This document shows positions 36,451 through 45,280 of a stretch of DNA of 64,000 bases, in pieces. The translations under genes and the position numbers were made by a program. Each line of letters opens with the position of its first letter. Position 1 is the first letter of the stretch. Location of the stretch: assembly GCF_900176345.1 (NCBI RefSeq), contig NZ_FWXU01000010.1, positions 62,001 through 126,000 of the forward strand, given 5' to 3'. The notes below the pieces were generated by a model. It ran no database searches, was not told where the DNA came from, and worked only from the letters and a program-made list of their open reading frames with translations. Source of the stretch: Rhizobium sp. RU36D. GTDB lineage: Bacteria; Pseudomonadota; Alphaproteobacteria; Rhizobiales; Rhizobiaceae.

Positions 36451-36939
36451 CTACTCCTCCGCCACTGCCCCCTCCCCGCTGAAATCCGCCGCTGCGGCCG
36501 CTTCCAGCCACTCAAGATCCGCGCTTACCGCCTTCAGGCTCTCCGCCTCCATCTTGCGGCAGCGCGCCAGCAACGTCTCCCCAAAGTCGGTCAAGCCCGC
36601 CCCGCCGCCGCTTTTGCCGCCGTGGCGGGTGAAAATCGAGGGTTCGCGGAACATGCGGTTGATCTCGTCGGCCAGCAGCCACGCCCGGCGGTAGGACATG
36701 CCAAGCCCCGCACCCGCCGCGCGGATCGAGCCGTGTTCGGCAATGCCGGCCAGAAGCTGCGCCTTGCCGGGACCGAGCCGGGCGCCGTTGGTGAGGTCGA
36801 TGCGCAGGGTGACACGCGTTGGCTTGGCGGTCGGCCTTGCCGCCCCGCTGACGGCCTGCTCATCGGCTGTTCCGGCGGCTCTGCTGCTCGCCAGCCGATC
36901 TGGGTGTTTGCCAGCGCCTTGGTCGCCCGCCTTGCCCAT
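36451..36939 (-). CDS. ModE-like winged-helix regulator lacking the molybdate-binding domain
   Basis: This is a 162-residue protein. Residues 40-140 match the ModE N-terminal DNA-binding domain: LGPGKAQLLAGIAEHGSIRAAGAGLGMSYRRAWLLADEIN carries the winged helix-turn-helix, followed by the wing TRHGGKSGGGAGLTDFGETLL. The two C-terminal Mop domains of E. coli ModE are absent, so molybdate must be sensed elsewhere or not at all. An Ala/Pro-rich N-terminal extension of about 40 residues is unusual. It begins three bases after the FAD oxidoreductase stop and is probably co-transcribed with it. The perfect Mo-box before modA is its likely target. Confidence 0.88.
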   Translation of the reverse strand: MGKAGDQGAGKHPDRLASSRAAGTADEQAVSGAARPTAKPTRVTLRIDLTNGARLGPGKAQLLAGIAEHGSIRAAGAGLGMSYRRAWLLADEINRMFREPSIFTRHGGKSGGGAGLTDFGETLLARCRKMEAESLKAVSADLEWLEAAAAADFSGEGAVAEE

Positions 36940-36942
36940 CCC

Positions 36943-38370
36943 TTAGCCGATCACCTTGCCGGGGTTGAGGATGCCTGCGGGGTCGAAGGCCTGCTTGATG
37001 CGGTTCATCAGCTCGGTTTCGATGGCGGGCCGGGTGGCGATCAACTCGTCGCGCTTCAACTGACCCACCCCATGCTCGGCCGAGATCGAGCCGCCATGGG
37101 CCTTGACGATGGCGTGCACGATGGCATTGACCTCGCGCCACCGGGCGATGAAGGCGGCCTTGTCGGCGCCGACGGGCTGGCTGATGTTGTAGTGGATATT
37201 GCCGTCGCCCAGATGGCCGAAGGCGCAGATGCGGGCACCCGGCACCGCGGCCATGACCGCCGCATCGGCCTCGTGCATGAAGGCCGGCACGCGCGACACC
37301 GGCACCGAGACGTCGTGTTTGATCGAACCGCCCTCCGGCTTCTGCGCATCCGACATGCTCTCGCGCATGTGCCAGATCGCTTTCTGTTGGGCGACGGAGG
37401 AAGCGATCACGGCATTTTCGATCAATCCGGCCTCGAAACCCTGTTCCAGCAGCGCCGCGACCATGGTTTCAGCCGTTTCGGCGGAATCTGACGTGGAGAT
37501 GTCAATCAGCGCATACCAGGGGTGGACGGTGTCCAGCGGATCGCGCACGCCGGGCATATGGCGGGTGGTGAATTCGATGCCGATGCGCGGCATCAATTCG
37601 AAGCCGGTCAGCGCCGTGCCGCACAGCGTAGAGGCCTTGTCGAACAAGGCCAACGCGTCTTCCGTCGATTTCAGCCCGGCAAAGGCCACCTGGTGGCCGA
37701 GCGGACGCGGAAACAGCTTCAGCACCGCCCCGGTGATGACACCGAGCGTGCCTTCAGAGCCGATGAACAGGTCGCGCAGGTCGTAACCGCTATTGTCCTT
37801 CTTCAGGCGTCGCAGCCCATCCCAGACTTCGCCTGTCGGCAGGACCACTTCAAGCCCCAGGCAGAGCTGACGCATATTGCCATAGGCCAGAACCGCCGTA
37901 CCACCGGCATTGGTGGCGAGATTGCCGCCGATGCGGCAGGAGCCTTCAGAGCCGAGCGACAGCGGGAACATGCGCTCCACAGCGTCTGCCGCCTTGTGCA
38001 CATCCGCCAGCACGCAGCCGCCATCGACCACCATGACATTGGCAACCGGATCGACTTCCCGCACCCGGTTCATGCGCTCCAGCGACAGCACAATATCGCG
38101 CCCGCCATCGCGCGGCACATGGCCGCCGACAAGCCCCGTGCGGCCGCTGGCGGGCACGACAGATGTTCCGGTCTCAGATGCAAGCTTCAGCAGGGCCGAC
38201 ACCTCGGCCGTGGAGCCGGGCTTCACCACCAGCGGCGTGGCACCGTGATAGAGCCCGCGGCCTTCCGTGAGATAGGGGCTGACATCGGCCTCCGCCGTCA
38301 ATGCGTTCGCGGTGCCAACGATCGAGACGAACCTGTCGATCAGATCCTGCGGATAGGTGCCTGCGCTCAT
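36943..38370 (-). CDS. FAD-linked 2-hydroxyacid dehydrogenase (GlcD/D2HGDH/D-lactate dehydrogenase type)
   Basis: This is a 475-residue flavoprotein. The N-terminal FAD-binding 4 domain contains VVPASGRTGLVGG, LGSEGSCRIGGNLATNAGG and SGYDLRDLFIGSEGTLGVIT. The C-terminal FAD-oxidase C domain has the metal-ligand region FGHLGDGNIHYNIS and the conserved AEHGVG near the end. Members oxidise D-lactate, D-2-hydroxyglutarate or glycolate and pass electrons to the respiratory chain. GAGG nine bases upstream supports the ATG at 38370; an ATG at 38412 overlapping the upstream stop (ATGA) is also possible. It lies between the threonylcarbamoyl-AMP synthase gene and the modE-like gene in one apparent operon. 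Confidence 0.9.
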   Translation of the reverse strand: MSAGTYPQDLIDRFVSIVGTANALTAEADVSPYLTEGRGLYHGATPLVVKPGSTAEVSALLKLASETGTSVVPASGRTGLVGGHVPRDGGRDIVLSLERMNRVREVDPVANVMVVDGGCVLADVHKAADAVERMFPLSLGSEGSCRIGGNLATNAGGTAVLAYGNMRQLCLGLEVVLPTGEVWDGLRRLKKDNSGYDLRDLFIGSEGTLGVITGAVLKLFPRPLGHQVAFAGLKSTEDALALFDKASTLCGTALTGFELMPRIGIEFTTRHMPGVRDPLDTVHPWYALIDISTSDSAETAETMVAALLEQGFEAGLIENAVIASSVAQQKAIWHMRESMSDAQKPEGGSIKHDVSVPVSRVPAFMHEADAAVMAAVPGARICAFGHLGDGNIHYNISQPVGADKAAFIARWREVNAIVHAIVKAHGGSISAEHGVGQLKRDELIATRPAIETELMNRIKQAFDPAGILNPGKVIG

Positions 38371-38408
38371 GTCCATTGTCCTCACCATGCCGACCATCGC
38401 GGCACCTG

Positions 38409-39383
38409 TCATTCCCGAGGGGCTGCGGCCCGCGCCAGCCGGTCGTTGATCGCCTCGCCAAGGCCGCGATTAGGGATCGGCACCACGGCGATGGCGCGCG
38501 CGCCGCTGGCATCGGCCTTCTTCATATAGGCAAAGAGATTGGCGGCGGCCTCTGCCAGATTGCCGCTGGGGCTCAAGTCTAGCACCCGCCGGGCAAGATG
38601 TTCTCCCTCGACCGTCGCCCGGGCAAAGGTGATCAACACCTCGTCTTCGGCAACGCTGGTGGCGCCAAGCCGGATCGGCCGGTCCGGTGCGTAATGGGAA
38701 GCCAGCATGCCGGGCGCCTCAATGGTCGCCCCGGCTTTTTGCGTGCGGATCACGGTCTTGCCGGTCGCGGCTTCCAGCGCCTCGACCGAAATGCCGCCCG
38801 GCCGCAGCAGGCGGATGCGGCCATCCTCGACCTTGACGATGGTGGATTCGACGCCGACAGGGCATTCGCCGCCATCGATGATCAGTTCGATCCGGCCCCC
38901 GAGATCACCCTCCACATGGTCGGCGCTGGTCGGGCTGATGCGGCCCGAGCTGTTGGCGCTGGGGGCGGCGAGCGGCCGGCCGAATGCGCTGATGAGACCG
39001 CCGGCGAAACCGCGCGGCACGCGGATGCCGACACTATCCAGCCCCGCCGTTGCCAGCGGATGGATGGCGCTATCGGCGCGCAGGCGCAGAATGAGGGTCA
39101 GCGGCCCGGGCCAGAAGCGCTCGGCCAGCCGTTGCGACAAGGGATCGAAGATCGCATGCCGCTCGGCCATCGCGAGATCGGCCATGTGGCAGATCAGCGG
39201 ATTGAAGCGCGGGCGGCCCTTGGTTTCGTAGATCGCGGTGATCGCCGTGGGATTGGTGGCATCCGCCGCCAGCCCGTAGACCGTTTCGGTCGGGATCGCC
39301 ACCGGCAGGCCGCGGCGCAGCACATCCACCGCTGCCGTGATCGCCTCCTGCGGCGCGCTGTCAATCGCTATGCGTCGTGCCAT
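38409..39383 (-). CDS. L-threonylcarbamoyladenylate synthase (Sua5/YwlC type)
   Basis: This is a 324-residue enzyme making threonylcarbamoyl-AMP from threonine, bicarbonate and ATP for the universal t6A37 tRNA modification. The YrdC domain shows IPTETVYGLAADA, KGRPRFNPL (the Lys-Arg of the K-R-S-N active site) and APSANSSGRISPT (Ser-Asn). A second C-terminal Sua5 domain (about residues 215-324) makes it the long form rather than TsaC. AGGA precedes the ATG at 39383 with good spacing; upstream in-frame codons are less likely. The 223 bases before it, shared with the divergent GGDEF gene, hold no further gene. Confidence 0.93.
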   Translation of the reverse strand: MARRIAIDSAPQEAITAAVDVLRRGLPVAIPTETVYGLAADATNPTAITAIYETKGRPRFNPLICHMADLAMAERHAIFDPLSQRLAERFWPGPLTLILRLRADSAIHPLATAGLDSVGIRVPRGFAGGLISAFGRPLAAPSANSSGRISPTSADHVEGDLGGRIELIIDGGECPVGVESTIVKVEDGRIRLLRPGGISVEALEAATGKTVIRTQKAGATIEAPGMLASHYAPDRPIRLGATSVAEDEVLITFARATVEGEHLARRVLDLSPSGNLAEAAANLFAYMKKADASGARAIAVVPIPNRGLGEAINDRLARAAAPRE

Positions 39384-39607
39384 GGTCTTTCCTGGCGCCT
39401 TCATATGCGCGGCGCCCATCGTCAAAGCCTGTGCATAGCGCGTCCAGGGGCTCTCGATCAAACGGTCTTTTGCCGTTTTCGGCGGTGGACCTGAGACTTC
39501 TCGCCGAAGGATAAAGTTTTACGGATCGACGTAAGGGAATCCCAAAATGCTATGGGTTACGGTCGTCTCCGAGTGAATTTTCGTCTTCTCTCCGGGAATC
39601 GAAACCA

Positions 39608-40681
39608 ATGCAGCCTTTGAAGAACCCTGCCTCCAGCGTTGCCCTTCGTGTCGCGACTGCCATGCACCAGATGGGCATAGACGGCCTGCCGCGCAATTAC
39701 GAACTGGTCTACGAGGCCTATGCGGGCAGCAATCCCGACCTGGTCAGGGAGTTCATCGCGCTCGGCAAGGCGAAGACCCAGGAGGCACTGGATGCGCTCG
39801 GTCGCAAATACCTGCCGCACCATCATGAAGACGGGTTGCTGAGCCGCCAGAACCATCGGGTGCGGGCGGAGATGAGCAGCTTCATCTCCATGCTGAACGA
39901 GGAGAAGACCTCGCTTTCGGATTACGGCCGGCTGATTGGCGATGCCTCCAAGGTCATCCTGGCCGATGGCGAGATCGATCATGCCGAACTCGGACAATCG
40001 ATCACGGCGCTGAAGCAGGCGACGGAAAAGCGCTCCACCCAGAATTCGAGCGTGGTCCGCGCCGTCGTCAACCAGACCGCAGCGTTGGCCGACCTGCAGC
40101 GCGAGACGGAGGCCGCCGACAATGCCAAGTTCATCGACCCGTTGACCGGGCTCGGCAGCCGTCGCGCCATGAACCGGGCGCTTGCCAAGATCTATGCCAA
40201 TCCGGAAATGCCCGTGCTGAGCGGCCTCGCCATCGGCGAAATCGATGAATATGCGCGTATCGCCGACATGATGGGGCCGGCGGCGGCCGATCGCTTCCTC
40301 AAGCAGGCGGCAAAGGTGGTGCAGTCTGTGACCTCGGGCGACGATATCGCCTGCCGTTTCGATGCCGGTCGCTTCGGGCTGTTGTTCTACACCTCGGACG
40401 AAGGCGAAATCGTCCGCCTTGTGGATCTGGTACGCGCGCGGCTCAGGGCAACGGCGGTGGTCAATAGCGGCTCGGGCCGCACACTCGGCCAGATCGCCAC
40501 GTCCTTCGGCATCTGCCTCTCGCCCCAGGCGCCCAATGCCTTCGATTTCATGAGCCATGCCGAAAAGGCGCTGGCGACCTCGAAGGCCGCCGGCGGAAAT
40601 ACGGTCACGGTCTATGGTGCGGCGGACCCGACCTTCGTGCCGAAGGACTGGCTGATCTACCAGCGCGAGGCACGCGGCTGA
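39608..40681 (+). CDS. GGDEF-fold protein with degenerate active site
   Basis: This is a 357-residue cytoplasmic protein. The first 170 residues are mainly helical and of unknown family. Residues about 178-340 have the GGDEF fold: it starts with FIDPLTGLGSRRAMNRAL, and the signature loop reads CRFDAGRFGLLF, so the catalytic Gly-Gly-Asp/Glu-Glu-Phe is replaced by Asp-Ala-Gly-Arg-Phe. It therefore should not make c-di-GMP and may bind GTP or act as a structural signalling domain. No inhibitory RxxD site is clear. It is monocistronic, convergent with the DUF6656-like gene six bases away. Confidence 0.88.
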   Translation: MQPLKNPASSVALRVATAMHQMGIDGLPRNYELVYEAYAGSNPDLVREFIALGKAKTQEALDALGRKYLPHHHEDGLLSRQNHRVRAEMSSFISMLNEEKTSLSDYGRLIGDASKVILADGEIDHAELGQSITALKQATEKRSTQNSSVVRAVVNQTAALADLQRETEAADNAKFIDPLTGLGSRRAMNRALAKIYANPEMPVLSGLAIGEIDEYARIADMMGPAAADRFLKQAAKVVQSVTSGDDIACRFDAGRFGLLFYTSDEGEIVRLVDLVRARLRATAVVNSGSGRTLGQIATSFGICLSPQAPNAFDFMSHAEKALATSKAAGGNTVTVYGAADPTFVPKDWLIYQREARG

Positions 40682-40687
40682 CGCCTG

Positions 40688-41335
40688 CTATTCGGCCGCC
40701 ATCAGCGTCGGATTTGCCTCGAACACCTTGGCCACGGTCTTGCGCAGTTCCGGCGTCTTGGCGCCCAGCATCAGCACGTTGCGGAAGGCCTCCTTGGGAT
40801 CCTGCGTGCGGAACAACAGGCCATTCTTCCTGATGGTCCGGTCGATCAGCAGCTTCTTGTCGACCTTGTCCGTCTTGTTGGGCTGCAGCGCGACCGCGAA
40901 ATACATGCGGGAATATTGCGGCCGGATGTGTTCGAAGAAATGCTCGCCATCGCCGATTTCGGCAAAGAAATTTGCGATGTAGAACGACCAGCGGACATCG
41001 GCAAACTTGGCGAAATCGGTCTTCGCCGCCGTGACGTGACAGTAGCCGAGATGCGGCCGCTCCGATAGCGTGCGGTGAAAGATGAGCTTGGGAAACCGGA
41101 TGGCGCGATGGAAGCTGTTGATCCGCTTGTGGGTCGTGGCGGCGGCGGCGTCCAGCTTGCGGCCAGTGGCCTCCGCGACCTCTTCATACGAGAGATAGCG
41201 GCGCTGCTCCACCAGCCAGCGCGCGCCGTCACGGGAAATGCGCCCGGTGCGAAGAAACTCTGAGTGAAACGCCTGCGGCAAAATCTCATCCGGTTTCTTC
41301 TCGTCCCCGGCAGCATAATATCTAAGCTTCTGCAT
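40688..41335 (-). CDS. Conserved rhizobial protein, DUF6656-like, unknown function
   Basis: This is a 215-residue soluble protein without signal or membrane segments. Blocks such as RTGRISRDGARWLVEQRRYLSYEEVAEA, FPKLIFHRTLSERPHLGYCHVTAAKT and WSFYIANFFAEIGDGEHFFE are highly conserved in Rhizobiaceae, and I recall them under DUF6656, though I am not certain of the number. No catalytic motif is obvious. The upstream 254 bases up to the BA14K gene contain no gene that I can see. Confidence 0.7.
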   Translation of the reverse strand: MQKLRYYAAGDEKKPDEILPQAFHSEFLRTGRISRDGARWLVEQRRYLSYEEVAEATGRKLDAAAATTHKRINSFHRAIRFPKLIFHRTLSERPHLGYCHVTAAKTDFAKFADVRWSFYIANFFAEIGDGEHFFEHIRPQYSRMYFAVALQPNKTDKVDKKLLIDRTIRKNGLLFRTQDPKEAFRNVLMLGAKTPELRKTVAKVFEANPTLMAAE

Positions 41336-41589
41336 CTGTGCTGTTCAACCCCGGCAGCCGTCGGCACAACAAGCCGACGAATTGATCACATCGGAAAGAT
41401 CATTGCGCACAATGGTTACGCGAGGCTTGTCGCATGCATGGGAACGTCCCGCCCCCTTTCGCGTTAATGTGAGGTTCAGGATCATTAAATTAGGGTAAAG
41501 TGTAAGGCGAGCAGGAGCGATGACAGGCTCCTTGCGGCCGATTGTTTAACGTCATGCTGCCGCCGGGCGGCTGGGGATTGGAGAGTGAC

Positions 41590-42048
41590 ATGAGCATCTT
41601 GAGGAAACACCTGCCAATGATGGCCATGGTCGTGGCCGCTGCCCTGACCAATGTGACGCCATCCATGGCCATGCCGCGCGTTGCGGTACCCGCGGCACCT
41701 GCAAGCGATGTGGTGAACGTTCAGTACTACGATGGCTATTACGGCCGCCGCCACTACCGCGACGACGGCTATTACTATCGCGGCCATCGCGGCTATCGGG
41801 AGTATCGTCCGGGCTATCGGCGCCACGACAACGGGATGTGGTTCCCGCTGGCAGCCTTTGCCGCCGGAGCGCTCATCGCAGGCGCCGTCGCTGCCCCGTC
41901 CGCACCGCGCCGCGTCTATGGCAATGGCGGCCTGAACCCGCGCCATTACGACTGGTGCCAGGGTCGCTACCGCTCCTACGACGCCTATAGCAACACCTTC
42001 CAGCCCTATAACGGGCCGCGCCAGCAATGCTACTCGCCGTTCTACTAA
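41590..42048 (+). CDS. BA14K family exported protein
   Basis: This is a 152-residue protein with an N-terminal signal ([27 protein letters not shown]). A Tyr/Arg/His/Gly-rich middle ([18 protein letters not shown] and similar) is followed by one hydrophobic helix ([16 protein letters not shown]) and the C-terminal BA14K domain [19 protein letters not shown] with a second Cys in RQQCYSP. BA14K proteins are lectin-like, immunoreactive surface proteins first known from Brucella and common in rhizobia. GGAGAG precedes the ATG at 41590. A terminator hairpin follows the stop. Confidence 0.9.
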   Translation: MSILRKHLPMMAMVVAAALTNVTPSMAMPRVAVPAAPASDVVNVQYYDGYYGRRHYRDDGYYYRGHRGYREYRPGYRRHDNGMWFPLAAFAAGALIAGAVAAPSAPRRVYGNGGLNPRHYDWCQGRYRSYDAYSNTFQPYNGPRQQCYSPFY

Positions 42049-42066
42049 GCGGCGGATTGAGGTCTC

Positions 42067-42091
42067 AAGGCCCGGCCCAGCGCCGGGCCTT
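42067..42091 (+). terminator. Terminator-like hairpin after the BA14K gene
   Basis: A ten-base perfect stem (42067-42076 with 42082-42091) with loop CCAGC lies 19 bases after the stop. Only a short T stretch follows. Confidence 0.7.
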
Positions 42092-42147
42092 TCGCGTTGT
42101 TGACAAACCTGTGGCCGAAGCCAGTAGCGGGGTCGAACGCCAGTCTC

Positions 42148-42255
42148 CCTCTCCCCGCTTGCGGGGAGAGGGCTGGGGTTAGGGGCGGTATTTTCGGCTA
42201 CCTGCCCATCATCCGGCTGCCGCCACCTTCTCCCCGTGGTGACGGGGAGAAGGGA
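42148..42255. repeat. Two-hairpin intergenic repeat
   Basis: The hairpins CCCTCTCCCCGC/GCGGGGAGAGGG (about 42148-42173) and CCTTCTCCCCGT/ACGGGGAGAAGG (about 42228-42255) flank 54 bases. The outer motifs face each other as in the other intergenic elements, but the sequence belongs to a different family. It lies in the 268-base gap between the convergent BA14K and CorA genes. Confidence 0.65.
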
Positions 42256-42316
42256 ACCGCGGCGACATCGTGCTCCTTTCCAAGTGGCTTCTTCGCAAGC
42301 ATCAGACCGTATCGTT

Positions 42317-43312
42317 CTACAAAATGCCCGTGCGCCGCAGGATCCACCAGGAGAGCGCAATCGATAGGGCGATGAAGCCGAAGGCGTGCAGTGTGCCGCC
42401 CATGCCATTCGAGAAAGGCAGGCTCGTCGTGTTCATGCCGAAAAAGCCTGTCACCAGCGAGGGTGGCAGCAGCAGGGCGGTCATCAGCGAGAGGATATAG
42501 AGGTGGCGGTTGGTTTCAGCCGATAGCTTGGAGTCCAGCTCTTCATGCAAGAGTCGCGCCCTGTCCTGCAGGGCATAGACATCCTGGTCCACCGCCTCCA
42601 GCCGGCTGGACAGGCGGCGCAAGGAATCCTCGAAGCCCGAGGGCATCTCGTCCTCATCGACGGCGGCGGCGCGGCGCATGATCACCAGCATGGTCCTGAG
42701 ATGCCGGTGCAGCCGCACGATCAGCCGGCGCACGGGAGCGAGCCTTCGCCGCTCATCGCGCAGCTCGCTGTCATAGACGAAATCCTCGATCTGGTTCAGC
42801 TCCTCCGTCAGTTCCAGCACGATGGCGATGAGGCCGCGCTGGAACTCGACGACAAGCGTTTCGAACACATGCAGCGGCGTGGAATAGCGGGCAGCGTTCT
42901 TCTCGATGGCGGCCCGGACCTTGTCCACCGAGCGAATGGGTTGCAGCCTCGTGGTGATGATGAACCTGTCCGACAGCGCGAAATGCAGCCAGCCGATATC
43001 CCGCGTGGCGCTGTCGAATTCCCGCTGGAAATCGATGAGCGTTCCAAACAGCAGATGTTCGTCCACCGTCAGGGCCGCATGGGTGTCGTGGGTGGTGAGT
43101 GCGGTTCGCGCCTCCGCATTGAGGCCGGCGAACTGCTCGAGGAAAGGTGCGACGCGGCTATCGGCGAGGTTGAGATGCAGCCAGACGAAGCCTTCGCTGC
43201 TCATGATCCCGGTCGCGGCGACATCGGCGGCGAGTCGCTCGACGCGGCCTTCCTCCGGCAGGAAGCGATAGGCCCAGACTAGGCCGGGAATCGCGGTGCT
43301 CAACCGAAACAT
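42317..43312 (-). CDS. CorA/ZntB-type divalent cation transporter
   Basis: This is a 331-residue protein with a large N-terminal cytoplasmic domain and two C-terminal membrane helices. TM1 is followed by the family signature GMN (GFFGMNTTSLPF), and the C-terminus is a short cytoplasmic RRTGIL. The loop after GMN reads TTSLPFSNG rather than the MPE of Mg-transporting CorA, which is closer to ZntB-like zinc transporters, so zinc transport is my preference. AGGAG lies ten bases before the ATG at 43312; the open frame extends 26 codons upstream. Confidence 0.87.
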   Translation of the reverse strand: MFRLSTAIPGLVWAYRFLPEEGRVERLAADVAATGIMSSEGFVWLHLNLADSRVAPFLEQFAGLNAEARTALTTHDTHAALTVDEHLLFGTLIDFQREFDSATRDIGWLHFALSDRFIITTRLQPIRSVDKVRAAIEKNAARYSTPLHVFETLVVEFQRGLIAIVLELTEELNQIEDFVYDSELRDERRRLAPVRRLIVRLHRHLRTMLVIMRRAAAVDEDEMPSGFEDSLRRLSSRLEAVDQDVYALQDRARLLHEELDSKLSAETNRHLYILSLMTALLLPPSLVTGFFGMNTTSLPFSNGMGGTLHAFGFIALSIALSWWILRRTGIL

Positions 43313-43447
43313 GAAGGGCAGGCTCCTGAGACGCAAACGCACGCATGGCACAGCATCCGCTTGGAGCACGCACACGCATGCATCCGCCAATAATCCTGGT
43401 ATGTGACAGTTTTTACATCGCCTGAGGTAGACCCGCGCGATGCAGCG

Positions 43448-44422
43448 TCACGCCGGCGAAACGAAATGGATCGACAGGAACAGACCGGCAAACAGGATGA
43501 GACCCACGCGCCCGTTGAACTTGAACAGATAGAGGCACTGTTCGGGATCGTCGATATCCAGCATCAGGATCTGGTAGGCAAACATCACGACCGCTGCGAG
43601 CAGGCAGAGATAGGCCGGAAGGCCGACGCCCGCGAGAAGGAAGGCGGTGAGCAGCAGCACCGAGGTCAGCCCGTAAAGGCCGATCAGCCAGGTCCGGGTC
43701 TTGTCGCCGAACAGGCGCGCGGTGGAGCGGACGCCGATGAGTGCATCGTCCTCCTTGTCCTGATGGGCATAGATGGTGTCGTAGCCGATGGTCCACGAGA
43801 TGGCCGCGAGATAGAGGATGCCCGCCGCCAGCGACAGCGTGCCGGTGAGCCCGGCCCAGCCCATCAGCGCGCCCCAGGAAAAGGCAAGGCCGAGGAAGAA
43901 TTGCGGCCAGTTGGTGAAGCGCTTGGCGAAGGGATAGATGGCAACGATCGCCAGGGACGCGATGCCCAGAAGGATCGAAAAGCTATTGAAGCACAAGAGC
44001 ACGACAAGCCCGATCATCGCCTGGGCGACGAGAAAGACCTGTGCCTGGTGGCGAGTGACCCGGCCCGACGGCAGCGGCCTGGAGCGGGTGCGCGCCACCT
44101 TCTCATCGATCTCGTGGTCAATGAGGTCGTTATAGGTGCACCCGGCGCCGCGCATCGCGACCGCGCCGATGAAAAACAACACCAGTTGGAAAATGAACGT
44201 GCCGTAGGATAGCTTGCCCTGGGCGGCGAGAAAATTCGCGGCCAGCGCCGAAGACCAGAGGCAGGGCCAGAGCAGCAGTTCCCAGCCGATCGGCCGATCC
44301 CAGCGCGCCAGCTGTGCATAGGGCCAGGCCTGGCGCGGCAACACCCGGTAGACCCAGTTATCCGACGGCGCATCGGCGACGCGACCGGTATCGACAGGTT
44401 TTTCGGCTGCGGTGTCTTCCAT
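43448..44422 (-). CDS. ubiA: 4-hydroxybenzoate polyprenyltransferase
   Basis: This is a 324-residue integral membrane enzyme with about eight spans that attaches the polyprenyl chain to 4-hydroxybenzoate in ubiquinone synthesis. The first Asp-rich motif is CTYNDLIDHEIDEKVARTRSRPLPSG and the second is TIGYDTIYAHQDKEDD, both intact and needed for Mg-diphosphate binding. ARWDRPIGWELLLWPCLWS at the start is typical of UbiA. GAGGG lies eight bases before the ATG. It is transcribed away from the PIN toxin pair. Confidence 0.95.
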   Translation of the reverse strand: MEDTAAEKPVDTGRVADAPSDNWVYRVLPRQAWPYAQLARWDRPIGWELLLWPCLWSSALAANFLAAQGKLSYGTFIFQLVLFFIGAVAMRGAGCTYNDLIDHEIDEKVARTRSRPLPSGRVTRHQAQVFLVAQAMIGLVVLLCFNSFSILLGIASLAIVAIYPFAKRFTNWPQFFLGLAFSWGALMGWAGLTGTLSLAAGILYLAAISWTIGYDTIYAHQDKEDDALIGVRSTARLFGDKTRTWLIGLYGLTSVLLLTAFLLAGVGLPAYLCLLAAVVMFAYQILMLDIDDPEQCLYLFKFNGRVGLILFAGLFLSIHFVSPA

Positions 44423-44616
44423 GTGCTTTCCCTCGGCGACGCTGTTTGCGGCGCGCCATTGAACGCGAAAATCCGGGATCGAATCAACGCGACAGTTTGA
44501 ACACGATCTGTGTTGGGGGCGGAAGAGTCAAAGATGGGGGGCGTGAGCGGTTGCGACAAAGCGAATATCTCAACTACCGTATCGCGCGAAGGCCGAATTC
44601 ACGCTATGTTATACCT

Positions 44617-44826
44617 ATGACAAAAGCAGAGTTTCGACAGCAATCAAATGGCGAGTGGCAGGTGCGCGATTCAAATAGCGGCCGGTTCGTTAGCGTGCGC
44701 GGCGCGGATTCGATGAAGTCATCAAAACTTCCTCTTAGGAAGGGCGTCGATCTGACGAAACCCATTGCGGAGCAGGCGCTAGCGGAACCGGCGCTAAAAC
44801 CGCGGCGGCAATCTGCGAAGAACTAG
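44617..44826 (+). CDS. Putative antitoxin partner of the PIN toxin
   Basis: This is a 69-residue protein, rich in Lys, Arg and Ser, reading MTKAEFRQQSNGEWQVRDSN at its start and ending in a Pro/Arg/Lys-rich tail. It is not an obvious Phd, AbrB or ribbon-helix-helix protein. Three bases separate it from a PIN-domain toxin gene, which is the reason for the antitoxin call. The basic C-terminus might be the toxin-wrapping part. The ribosome-binding site is weak. Confidence 0.65.
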   Translation: MTKAEFRQQSNGEWQVRDSNSGRFVSVRGADSMKSSKLPLRKGVDLTKPIAEQALAEPALKPRRQSAKN

Positions 44827-44829
44827 ATT

Positions 44830-45261
44830 TTGCCGGGCGCGCTACTCGATACACATGCGTTCTATTGGCTTGTAACCGCCGCCGACACACTGTCCGAAGA
44901 AGCCTTGATTGCCATAGGCGACAACCAAGCGACCCGGTCTCTTTATGTATCTCCGATAACGGCTTGGGAATTGGCGATAGCCTCTCGCAAACCTGCTCAC
45001 AAAGATCCGCCGGACCTTGGGCCCTTTAATCCGGAGATATGGTTCTCCAAAGCTGTGGCCGCCACCGGAACAAGAGTTATTCCGATACATCAGCGCATTG
45101 CCTGTGAGGCCGCCGCCGTCGTGGCCGCTACAGGGCATAAAGACCCGGGCGATTGCTACATGATTGCGACCGCCAGGATTAAAAGGATACCGATCATTAC
45201 ACGCGACGCGATCCTGTGGGATTTGGCATCGCAAGGCTATCTTGACGTAATAGCATGCTGA
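44830..45261 (+). CDS. PIN-domain toxin, VapC family
   Basis: This is a 143-residue PIN ribonuclease. The first acidic residue is in ALLDTHAFYWL, the second is Glu in ITAWELAIA, and later Asp residues in KDPGDCYMIATA and ITRDAILW complete the metal site. VapC toxins cleave tRNA or rRNA. The start is a TTG three bases after the preceding small gene, so the pair are probably co-translated. It converges with the MipA/OmpV gene 20 bases away. Confidence 0.85.
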   Translation: MPGALLDTHAFYWLVTAADTLSEEALIAIGDNQATRSLYVSPITAWELAIASRKPAHKDPPDLGPFNPEIWFSKAVAATGTRVIPIHQRIACEAAAVVAATGHKDPGDCYMIATARIKRIPIITRDAILWDLASQGYLDVIAC

Positions 45262-45280
45262 TCGGGCGACAACCCGCCCC

